Origin: Temnopleurus reevesii
Taxonomy: Eukaryota > Echinodermata > Echinoidea > Temnopleuroida > Temnopleuridae
Assembly: GCA_036244855.1 (NCBI GenBank)
Contig: BQKZ01004094.1
Span: 45,882 to 63,053, forward strand
DNA: 17,172 nucleotides
Direction: 5' to 3'
The stretch's first letter is position 1. Every line of letters begins with the position of its first letter. The notes beneath the pieces were generated by a model. The model did no database searches and was not told the DNA's origin. It saw nothing but the letters and a program-made list of their open reading frames with translations. Of the stretch, positions 8,271 through 15,340 are shown piece by piece. A program made the position numbers and the translations under genes.

Positions 8271-8385
8271 TAAATATTATTTTCCTTTCCTATCCCAGAT
8301 TTCCTTTACCCCCACTGTCTCCTTTATTTTTTGATATTGTTGATGAATTATCACCTGATATTTCCTTTTCTCCCCTCTCCTCTAG

Positions 8386-8463
8386 CATGGAAGGTGCAGA
8401 TCTGTGTTTTGAGATTGTCAAGCGAGCCAATGCAGGATTTGTTTACAGTGAAGCGGTTTCCAG
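8386..8463 (+). CDS. CASK: CASK kinase-domain exon B (internal exon)
   Basis: The exon is 78 bp with a strong acceptor (CCTTTTCTCCCCTCTCCTCTAG) and donor AG|GTATGT at 8464. It supplies the last base of a Tyr codon, 25 codons and the first two bases of a further codon. The peptide reads [20 protein letters not shown] then SEAVS, which is the segment after the hinge in CASK (alpha-D and start of alpha-E in the kinase fold). It continues exon A without a gap: exon A ends at the hinge and this exon begins with the conserved acidic-Gly-Ala-Asp segment. The next expected residues (His-Tyr-Met-Arg-Gln type and the HRD-region) were not found downstream in the window. Relative to human CASK, recalled from memory, only conservative changes are visible. 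Confidence 0.95.
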
Positions 8464-8554
8464 GTATGTACCATTACCCATGAAAATAGGGTAGAAGAAG
8501 TACCTATGTACAATAATCTCACTTATATGCTTGTATGCTGATTATGTATTCTTT

Positions 8555-8974
8555 CTGTGGATTAAAATCCACATACTGATCACTGGCTTCCTGTTGCCAA
8601 AGGAATACAATATCGTTCAATCGTTCAGACTTATAAATCACTGTCTACAACACTTCCCCATTATATCTTTTCACTATTTCAACTTTCAACAGCAGAAAAC
8701 GTCATATTCACTTTGTTATACATGTACCTCTGCTACTTCCTATAAGATTCCTAGGTAAAAAAAAACAGGCTGTTGTCGACTCTTTATCAGCCCATGGCCC
8801 CCACAACTTTGGAATAGACTCCCCACATCTTTCCGCAATACCAAATCACGTACTCGCCCTTATCAAGAAACATCACAAAACCCATCTTTATAAACCTTAA
8901 TGAAGCTTAATGTAAGCCTTTTGACTCTGGAAAAGGTGTGATATGAATTCAAGTATTATTATTATCATTATTTT
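8555..8974 (+). mobile_element. Decayed 3' end of a non-LTR retrotransposon (LINE)
   Basis: In different frames the + strand shows a HWLPVAKGIQYRSIVQTYKS segment (8580-8640, followed by L) and later PPQLWNRLPTSFRNTKS (about 8797-8850), ending in NPSL and a TAA at 8891-8893. The pairing of 'HWLPV..RI.YK....TYKSL' with a later 'LWN.LP...R' motif is typical of the C-terminal end of LINE ORF2 proteins of the CR1/L2-like group in invertebrates. Frame changes and a stop after KIPR (about 8757) between the two motifs show it is dead. A short 3' tail ends in ATTATTATTATCATTATT (8955-8973). The insertion begins about 90 bp after CASK exon B. Confidence 0.75.
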
Positions 8975-9182
8975 AAACTAATGGATTCTAATCGAGATCC
9001 ATTAAAAAATCTAGTGTATTTTTAATGCTATTCACAATATTCAAACCTTCATCACTCTGGCTAGAATGTGAGAATTCCAAACCACTGCGCCAAATGCATC
9101 TAAAATGTGATCTGATATTCAGTAAATACAATTTCACCAAAACTACAGGTAAACATTTTAAAAAATTGGCGAAAGTATTTTG

Positions 9183-9236
9183 AAAGAGGCCCATTGCTAT
9201 CAGCACAAGATATGAAGTTACTATCAAGAAGACAGA
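9183..9236 (+). repeat. Direct repeat copy 1 (partner at 9536-9592)
   Basis: AAAGAGGCCCATTGCTATCA, GCACAAGATATGAAGTTACT, ATCAAGAAGACAGA. The partner lies 353 bp downstream. Upstream, both copies are preceded by TGATATTCAGT (9112 and 9436 region) and ACAGGT, so the duplicated unit was probably larger, about 150 bp. The remaining sequence between 8975 and 9535 shows no gene. Confidence 0.7.
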
Positions 9237-9535
9237 AAATCAACATGTACAAAAAATGGGTTTAAAGTTCACCCAAAACTAGTTGATATGCCACCACCGT
9301 GCCATTTAGGGAGTTTATATTAGACGACAACCAGTTTACCCATAAAAGTGCAGAATATTGTAAACAATTTTCTTGCCAATTAGAAGTCCATGTTGGGATT
9401 CGGATCTGACTCTACAAGGGCATCGATAGTATATGATATTCAGTTCTAAGATATATTTTTTTCTCCCAAATTATTGATAAAAGATTTGATGACAAATTAC
9501 AGGTGATACTTTTGATATTGGTAACAAGCCTTCTT

Positions 9536-9592
9536 AAAGAGGCTCAATTGCTATCAGCAGAAGATATGAAGTTGTTATCATCAAGGCAGATA
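9536..9592 (+). repeat. Direct repeat copy 2 (partner at 9183-9236)
   Basis: AAAGAGGCTCAATTGCTATC, AGCAGAAGATATGAAGTTGT, TATCATCAAGGCAGA. It differs from copy 1 by several substitutions and an inserted TCA. Confidence 0.7.
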
Positions 9593-9654
9593 ATTTTGAT
9601 TAAATATTTATTTTTATAAACTTGTAAGCCTTTTTATTTTATAATAAGTTCAAT

Positions 9655-9850
9655 TCAGTTTTTATGCCCTTGCCAAAGAATTTTGCTCCTGAGGCATTTT
9701 AAATTGTTGCCATCATGACAAATACACATTTTGTTGTCCATTTGAATGTCCATCCATTTTTATGCCTTCGCCCACAAAAGGTGTTGCCTGAATCATTATG
9801 TTTCCGCGTTTTCCATCCATGCCCTTTTCGTTCATGTTATTCATCAATTC
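9655..9850. repeat. Dispersed repeat with two 'TTTATGCC...GAGGCATT' halves
   Basis: Two related halves are visible: TTTTTATGCCCTTGCCAAAG ... CTCCTGAGGCATTTT (9658-9700) and TTTTTATGCCTTCGCCCACA ... GCCTGAATCATTATGTTTCC (9757-9806), followed by GTTTTCCATCCATGCC. The 'TTTATGCC..CGC...GAGGCATTATG' pattern recalls a repeat widespread in marine animals. This is recollection, not a search. Confidence 0.5.
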
Positions 9851-10106
9851 ATCCACCATTTGAAATAAGGAATGCTTTGGGAATGAGTTGAGCCCCTAAC
9901 CTGCTTATTATTCTCTCCCTACCATCATCCCAATGAAACATTAATAAAGATTGAAGACAAGGGCAGACAGAACCCCGCAATTCTTTAATTCATAATACAC
10001 CCACAAGACCCCTATGGGCTTTTGGTAGTGGAAGGGGAATTTTGGGGGAAGGTGAGGATGATGTCAGAATGCTATAATCATGCAAAAACTTTGGTGTAGT
10101 TAAACT
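9851..10106. other. Intronic sequence, no feature seen
   Basis: There is no exon or repeat partner. AATGAAACATTAATAAAGAT (about 9933-9952) contains an AATAAA-like hexamer that could be a relic 3' end of a repeat. Confidence 0.4.
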
Positions 10107-10247
10107 TAATGGCGCATATTCTGATAGTGGGGTTTAATTTAACCCCGGGAATAAGCTATTGTTATTTAGATTCGAGCTATTCAAAAGTGAATCCAATGGT
10201 CTGAATGACAATAACTTTAAATCTCGCTATCAGAATACGGGTCATTA
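10107..10247. mobile_element. Short inverted-repeat element (MITE-like), 141 bp
   Basis: The 31-bp ends are imperfect inverted repeats: left TAATGGCGCATATTCTGATA then GTGGGGTTTAA (10107-10137); the reverse complement of the right end (10217-10247) reads TAATGACCCGTATTCTGATA then GCGAGATTTAA. Six mismatches are visible over 31 bp. The interior contains ATTCAAAAGTGAAT, a small palindrome. There is no coding capacity. The flanks are TAA-like on one side and TTA-like on the other, so a target-site duplication cannot be defined with certainty. Confidence 0.7.
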
Positions 10248-10469
10248 TCGAGTTTTGGTAGTACCGGAAAATTGTGTTCACAGAATTCACAAAGCTTGAC
10301 TGTAAAGGAGAGAATTTGTGCCAAATGATTTTGCAAAATAATGTATAATGACAGAGTAGTAAGCAAATTAATATTCAGAAAATAGGATTTGCAGGGACTT
10401 AAAAATATTACACTATCCCATGTATTGCTTTCTGTGTTGGCTAGAGTGTAAAAGGCCTAGATGACTAGG

Positions 10470-10885
10470 ACCCCGGTTAGACAGAATGGGCTAGCCCATG
10501 GGCTGGCCCGTTTTGCCCGGTTACACAGCTCGACCAGGGTCAGCTCTGGGGTAGCCCGGTCTCACTGTCTAACCGCTCCCGTGACCATGGGCCAGACCAC
10601 TTTCGTATCTCGACTGTGCTCGTTTTGAACGTGAGAAAGTTTGTCAACATATCCACTGAAGTCAACAAAAGGCAGCAAATAGCGGGATTGGTCTAATCCC
10701 GGTTACACAGCGAGACCGGCCAGCCTGGGGCTGGCCCTGTTCGATTCCAATAGGTGGACCGAAAACAGACTCGCTTTACAGTGTAGGTCAGGATATAAAG
10801 GTCCCTTTGGAGCGGTTAGACAGTGGGCCTGGGGCTGACCCTGGTCTGGCCTAGGCTAGCCCCGGACTCGCTGTCTAACCGGGGT
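10470..10885. mobile_element. Inverted-repeat element (MITE) with nested arms, 416 bp
   Basis: The ends are a perfect 15-bp inverted repeat, ACCCCGGTTAGACAG (10470-10484) and its complement (10871-10885), flanked directly by the 5-bp direct repeat CTAGG (10465-10469 and 10886-10890), a plausible target-site duplication. A second perfect 15-bp inverted pair lies inside: CTGTCTAACCGCTCC (10565-10579) and its complement (10809-10823). A variant, CCCGGTTACACAG, occurs at 10516-10528 and 10698-10710. The arms also share CTAGCC, GACCAGGGTCAGC and GGGGCTGG-type blocks. It is markedly GC-rich against AT-rich flanks and has no open frame for a transposase, so it is non-autonomous. I cannot assign it to a named superfamily. 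Confidence 0.88.
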
Positions 10886-10890
10886 CTAGG

Positions 10891-11192
10891 AGACAAATTT
10901 AAATCATCAATTATCTCTTTCACTTTTGAGTTATCTGTGTTTTTTTGTTGATTCTTTAATTTGCATGTTATTTTGTGAGATTACAAGATGGAGTGAATAT
11001 TAGGGGGAATGCTCCATTTGATGGGATCTTTAAATATACTTGACCAAAAAACTTAAAAATATAGGTGATTCCTTTTTTGCAAAATATTTACGAAATGTAT
11101 CACTGGCTGAATCAGCGAAATTTTTTTTAATTCTCGGCAAGAAACAAAAGTGTATGGAATATGAGGGAGTAATGGGAATGATAAGTAATTGG
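10891..11192. other. AT-rich intronic sequence, no feature seen
   Basis: Nothing recognisable beyond AT-rich runs; no exon and no repeat partner seen. Confidence 0.45.
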
Positions 11193-11393
11193 AAAAAAAT
11201 TATGAATAATCAATGACTGGAGATGTCATTAATATGGATTATTGAGTGCGATTGTGGAAAACAACGTCAGAACTGTCATCCCTATGTCTCGTCCCCACCT
11301 AATCAAATCGATTAGCTCGCCACATTATCTATTTTATATGACAAGATTCAACCCAGTTATTGGAGCAAATATGATCCATGCACTGTAAGAGGC
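11193..11393 (+). repeat. About 200-bp direct repeat, copy 1
   Basis: From TTGGAAAAAAATTATGAATA to GATCCATGCACT this block recurs at 11821-12018, offset about 631 bp. Long stretches are identical, including GTCAGAACTGTCATCCCTAT and AATCAAATCGATTAGCTCGC, then CACATTATCT and CAAGATTCAACCCAGTTATT. Similarity ends sharply on both sides. Confidence 0.88.
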
Positions 11394-11534
11394 TTACAAA
11401 ATACAACAATGTATATTGGATGATAATTTAAGAAAACCAAGGTGACACTTCGATTTAACGATTATGTTCTGATTAAGTCATATTGTATCATATTATTTTG
11501 TTATGCTGGGATAAGCATGTGGGGTAAGAAATAA

Positions 11535-11815
11535 GGATTCGCATCACAAGTGACGAACTGAGAAATTGAAAGAATGGGAAATGCATGAAGAAGTAATAAA
11601 TTTATACAAAGAAATTTTGAGGAAGAAAATTAAATTAAGATTTGCATCACGAGTGATGATCTGAGAAATTGAAAGAATTGGAAATACATGTAGAAGTAAT
11701 TAAATAATACAAAGAAATTTTGTGGAAAGAAAGCGATCATGTACTTGGAAAAAATATGAATAATCAATAGAATTATTCACACAGAAATTTTGAGGAAAGA
11801 AGAGGAATGATCATC
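11535..11815 (+). repeat. About 103-bp tandem repeat, 2 copies plus partial third
   Basis: GCATCACAAGTGACGAACTG at 11541 and GCATCACGAGTGATGATCTG at 11644 start two units; both continue AGAAATTGAAAGAAT, GGAAATRCATG, AGAAGTAAT and ACAAAGAAATTTTG. A partial third copy (CACAGAAATTTTGAGGAAAG) follows at about 11779-11798. The array lies between the two copies of the 200-bp direct repeat. Confidence 0.8.
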
Positions 11816-11820
11816 TTCTT

Positions 11821-12018
11821 AGGAAAAAAATTATGAGTAATCAATTGCTGGAGATGTCATTAACATGGATTACTGAGCACGATTGTGGAAAACACGTCAG
11901 AACTGTCATCCCTATGTCTTGTTCCCGCGTAATCAAATCGATTAGCTCGCCACATTATCTGTTTTGTATGACAAGATTCAACCCAGTTATTGGAGCGAAT
12001 TAAATGATCCATGCACTA
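11821..12018 (+). repeat. About 200-bp direct repeat, copy 2
   Basis: This is the second copy of the block at 11193-11393, with a small number of substitutions (for example GTCTTGTTCCCGCGTAATC instead of GTCTCGTCCCCACCTAATC) and short indels such as AACACGTC for AACAACGTC. Confidence 0.88.
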
Positions 12019-12069
12019 ATAAACTTGAAGGATAAAGATGAAGATACAGTACCGGGAAAAAAGCAATCC

Positions 12070-12260
12070 ATCCTCTTGTACTTCAGGATGCAATGTCTCG
12101 TCTGATGAGACCAGAGAGACCAGGGCTGATTTGATGCAAATTTTAAGCATGTTTTACTCACAAAGATTGTTCTTGACAGCCCAAAGCTTGCTTGAGGCTT
12201 GCCCAATATAGCAACAAGTTGTGTACATGCAAACTGGATCTTTTATGTTAAATTGTCACT
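12070..12260 (+). repeat. Repeat A, copy 1
   Basis: TCTTGTACTTCAGGATGCAA, then CAGAGAGACCAGGGCTGAT, ATGCAAATTTTAAGCATGTT, GAGGCTTGCCCAATATAGCA and AACTGGATCTTTTATGTTAA. The same order occurs in copy 2 (12520-12855), and the first part in copy 3 (12942-13140). The 68-codon minus frame at 12000-12206 is a by-product. Confidence 0.75.
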
Positions 12261-12344
12261 AACCTGTATAAGGAATTCCATGTGTAGTAACTAATGTACG
12301 TTCGTTTGCAAGGAACAGGCATATAAAACTTGATCTACTTCTAC

Positions 12345-12480
12345 TACCAATGATAATTTTAATACTTATAAAGCACTGGTATCTGCCAGGCTCTGACGCT
12401 CATGGCACTCAACAAAAACAATACATGATATGATTGAACTACTAAACAACGTGAAATATCACACAAGAATCAATCAATTA
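12345..12480. repeat. 'ATAAAGCAC' family fragment
   Basis: AATGATAATTTTAATACTTA, TAAAGCACTGGTATCTGCCA, GGCTCTGACGCTCATGGCAC, TCAACAAAAACAATACATGA. The layout resembles the element at 7665-7905 (AT triplets, TATAGCAC, then a CTC...GCGCTTAACAAA-like part). Confidence 0.45.
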
Positions 12481-12519
12481 CATATAACTAATAAGAAAGG
12501 GATATATTTTTGAAGCAGC

Positions 12520-12855
12520 ATTGAATCTATTAGTAAACTTGCCTATATTCACAAAAATAAAACCCCAACAAAAATATCAGCTCATATAGTACTCTGACTT
12601 TCCATTGAACCAGTATCAAAAGTCCAACAGACTGCTCATGTAATGAGACATCTGTGATCTTGTACTTCAAGATGTGATGCTTCAACCCAACAGAGAGATT
12701 GGTGTGCGAGGTTGAGTTTAGGTGGGAGTAGTAATAGATGCAAAGTTTAAGAGTGTTCTACACAACTCGAAACCTTGCCGGAGGCCTGCCCAACATAGCA
12801 AAATCTAATGTATGGAAGCTGGATTCTATATATTTTATAAGTTCAATTGTTAATG
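12520..12855 (+). repeat. Repeat A, copy 2 (longest)
   Basis: TTGAATCTATTAGTAAACTT, AAAACCCCAACAAAAATATC, AGCTCAT, GTACTCTGACTTTCCATTGA, CAACAGACTG, GAGACATCTGTGATCTTGTA, CTTCAAGATG, then the parts shared with copy 1 (GAGGCCTGCCCAACATAGCA, AAGCTGGATTCTATATATTT). Offset to copy 3 is about 421-431 bp. Confidence 0.85.
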
Positions 12856-12915
12856 ATAATGATAATAATATTCAGTTCTTATTTTATATAGCACATTTCA
12901 CATAAATAATTTATA
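12850..12915. repeat. ATAATAAT / TATATAGCACATTT fragment
   Basis: AATGATAATGATAATAATAT, TCAGTTCTTATTTTATATAG, CACATTTCACATAAATAA: a short piece of the same 'TATATAGCACA' family seen at 7665. Confidence 0.5.
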
Positions 12916-12941
12916 TTGATTTGTAGGGAATGTGTATTAAT

Positions 12942-13140
12942 TTGAATCTACTAGTAAACCAGCCTATTCATGAAAATAAAACCCCAGCAAAAATATCAGC
13001 TCATACATCTACTTGTACAGTACTCTGACTTCCCAATGAACCACTATCAAAACTCCAACAGACTGTTAACGCAATAAGACATCTGTGATCTTGTACTTCA
13101 AGATGCAATGCATCGTCCGACCAGAGAGATTGATGTGTGG
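12942..13140 (+). repeat. Repeat A, copy 3, running into the 181-bp array
   Basis: TTGAATCTACTAGTAAACCA, AAAACCCCAGCAAAAATATC, AGTACTCTGACTTCCCAATG, CAACAGACTGTTAACGCAAT, AAGACATCTGTGATCTTGTA and CTTCAAGATGCAATGCATCG match copy 2. After CAGAGAGATTGATGTGTGG it passes directly into the first 181-bp unit, suggesting the array grew from an end of repeat A. Confidence 0.85.
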
Positions 13141-13850
13141 GGCTGATAATTAGTATGCAGTGAACTGACGCCTTCTTTGTACGCTGCACGTAACTGTTAA
13201 CCTGGCAAGGCACCGACACAATGCACTGTAGGCCAGCAGTAATGATCAGTAATGACCCCTTCACACTGTTGATAGTTCCCCTTTCACATGTAATCCCCCA
13301 TTCACACACACTTCTGTGTGAGGCTGATAATTAGTATGCAGTGAGCTGACGCTTCTTTTGTACACTACACGTAACTGTTAACCTGGCAAGGCACCAACAC
13401 AATGCACTAAAGGCCAGCAGTAATGATCAGTAATGCCCCTTTCACACTGTTGATAGTTTCCCTTTTACATGTAATTCCCCATTCACACACAATTGTTTGT
13501 AAGGCTGATAATTAGTATGCAGTGAGCTGATGCATCCTGTGTACACTACACGTAACTGTTAACCTGGCATGGCACTGACACAATGCACTAAAGGCCAGAA
13601 ATAAAACTCTCAATAATGCCCCTTTCACATATTATTCCCCATTTACCCACACACTTATGTGTGAGGCAGAAAATTAGTATGCAGTGAGTAAATGGATCTT
13701 TACATGACAGAGAGCTGTTAACCTGGCATGGCACCGACACAGTGTGATAAAGGATAGCAATAATTCTTAGTTCTGCCCCAGTCACACTATTCATAGGTTC
13801 CCTTTTCGGATGTAATTCCCCATTCATACACCCACAATTACGTCACTTTC
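13141..13850 (+). repeat. Tandem array of four units, period 181 bp
   Basis: Units begin at 13141, 13322, 13503 and 13665 with GGCTGATAATTAGTATGCAG (the fourth reads GGCAGAAAATTAGTATGCAG). Each continues with TAACTGTTAACCTGGCA (the fourth GAGCTGTTAACCTGGCA), GGCACCGACACAATGCACT and GTAATGCCCCTTTCACA-like sequence. The third unit is about 19 bp shorter. A period of 181 is not divisible by three, so the minus frames at 13001-13309 and 13588-13827, which share a VSVPCQVNS peptide, reflect the repeat and not a protein family. Confidence 0.92.
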
Positions 13851-13975
13851 ACATGCAACATAATGCACTTTTCACACACTCAATGTTCCTTTCACATACT
13901 GAACGCCACTTTCACATACTCAAAAGCCATGTTACATAAATTTTATTGATGTCCCTTTACATGCTCAAAACATTC
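13850..13975 (+). repeat. Short-period CTTTCACATACTCAA-type repeat
   Basis: Irregular units of about 20-25 bp: CACTTTTCACACACTCAATG, TTCCTTTCACATACTGAACG, CCACTTTCACATACTCAAAA, CCCTTTACATGCTCAAAA. They resemble the CCCCTTTCACACT part of the 181-bp units and may derive from it. Confidence 0.7.
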
Positions 13976-14655
13976 AAGCATTAAAAAAAAGCTGGATGAA
14001 CACAAAATAAATGTCCCTATTCATGTTGCTGATTAATATATTGTCACACTTGCTCAGTGAATACTTAGGGAAGTGGATTCTTTTTTTGTGCTAAATCTGT
14101 TGTGAATGCTTGAATGGGAGTTTTTGAAAAAAATGTTTTTTTCCAATTCTCTTGTCTCTCCTGCTCACAGTGAGAAAAGTTCACATTAACAAACCTGTCA
14201 TGAAAATGCTGGCAATCTTACTTTTCCTGATGCTAATTTTCTAAAATCACAATTCTCACCTATTCCATACTATGCCAATTTAATGTCGCAATGTAGATGT
14301 ATAAGTTTACCTTGTGAGCAATTAATGTCACATTATAAACAGGTGAACTAATAAATAACAAACCATCTTTCCCCCCTCTTTTAGAATGCTAATGTACATA
14401 TCTATCTATACTATACGTGTATGTCCAAATAATCAGGTCTGACAAATGACTGAAGTATTCATTACAAAGCTCACATTACAGCTTTTTATGGTACACCTAA
14501 AACCCTTAAACATCCTGCCCTGTCCGAAATAAATTCGTAGCAAGATCACGAAGACTGAGCTGCTAAGTGGTTGTGCAGTTTGACCCATTTTATTCTTACC
14601 AACTTACACACGTACATGCGTGTATTCACTAAGGCGAAGATCTTTCGTCAACCAG
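13976..14655. other. AT-rich intronic sequence, no feature seen
   Basis: I found no exon, RNA gene or repeat partner. The pyrimidine-rich CTTTCCCCCCTCTTTTAG at 14367-14384 resembles a splice acceptor, but the following sequence (AATGCTAATG, then stops in all useful frames) shows no CASK similarity. Confidence 0.45.
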
Positions 14656-14659
14656 GGAT

Positions 14660-14935
14660 TGTTAATAAGTAGATAATAATTTATATAGTTCAGTCACTGT
14701 ATGAATATATATAATACTCTACTTCGCTGTGATGTTAGGGTCTGTGGGTATTGTTCCGGTACAAGATATTATTGAAAAGCTTCAAGAAATAAATGAGTTT
14801 TCAACAAGCTTTTGAAAACAACAACAGACGGAGATAATTTTATTTCTATTGGCAATTTGTTCCAGAGTTTTGGAGTAGCACAGCTGAAGAAGCAGTCACC
14901 AAGTGTCACTTTTGTTTTCAGTCACTTTTGTTTTT
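14660..14935. repeat. Dispersed repeat with 'TTCCAGAGTTTTGG' motif
   Basis: AATAATTTATATAGTTCAGT near the start, then AGTTTTCAACAAGCTTTTGA, AAACAACAACAGACGGAGAT, GGCAATTTGTTCCAGAGTTT and TGGAGTAGCACAGCTGAAGA. The motif 'GGCA.TTTGTTCCAGAGTTTGG' following a 'TTTATATAG' start is, to my knowledge, a recurrent layout of SINE-like repeats in marine invertebrates. Confidence 0.5.
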
Positions 14936-15047
14936 ATTTATGGAGACATGCATGCAGTATCGATTTGATTTGCTAGCATTGGTCAATTGTCTTGAGAAAA
15001 AAAAATATGGTGCCGATATTTGAAGAAATGAGTTTTATTGTGAGGAT

Positions 15048-15085
15048 TGAAAGAGCGCTTTATTATTATTATCATTATCATTATA
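15048..15085. repeat. GCGCTTTATTATTATTATC microsatellite-like tail
   Basis: GAAAGAGCGCTTTATTATTA followed by TTATCATTATCATTATAG. It looks like the triplet tail of a dispersed repeat of the family noted at 120-250. The remaining sequence from 15086 to 15340 shows no gene. Confidence 0.5.
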
Positions 15086-15340
15086 GAAAAAGAATTACTT
15101 TATAGTTGAGAGTGAAATTTGAATGAATTTTCAAAGTGGAAATGTGTCTATTCAATCTTTTTAGAGTTGGATATTTTATTCAAATAATCCTTTTATAACT
15201 ATCTTAAAGAAATTACAACACAAAAAGCTACAAACAGAAAGAAAAAAAGAGTGAACATATTTTCACCCATTTTTGCAGAGAAGTTGAGGAATTTGATGTC
15301 AATATTTTAATAGATTCAAAGTTGGATAGCTTCTAAAGTT

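Larger units (their letters stand above)
3349..8385 (+). other. CASK intron between exons A and B (5,037 bp)
   Basis: The intron runs from GTAAGT at 3349 to the CTCCTCTAG acceptor ending at 8385. Exon A ends with two bases (TA) and exon B begins with C, giving a Tyr codon across the junction, so the phases agree. The interior is AT-rich and full of diverged repeats. I found no additional constitutive exon, but a decayed copy of exon B lies at 8168-8270. Confidence 0.9.

Noticed and set aside
8205..8340. Possible alternative (mutually exclusive) exon of CASK
   Set aside because: The acceptor AG remains, but the frame is shifted after LCF and no usable GT donor follows, so a relic is more likely. 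RNA-seq would settle it.
10739..10750. TGTTCGATTCC resembling a tRNA B box inside the 416-bp element
   Set aside because: No matching A box at proper spacing and no cloverleaf could be drawn; the element is better described by its inverted repeats.
13001..13827. Two minus-strand frames sharing a VSVPCQVNS peptide, looking like a small protein family
   Set aside because: They lie on copies of the 181-bp tandem unit, whose period is not a multiple of three. The shared peptide follows from the repeat.
12000..13850. CRISPR-like array
   Set aside because: The repeats are long (about 181 bp), diverged and without unique spacers, in a eukaryotic intron. They are ordinary tandem repeats.
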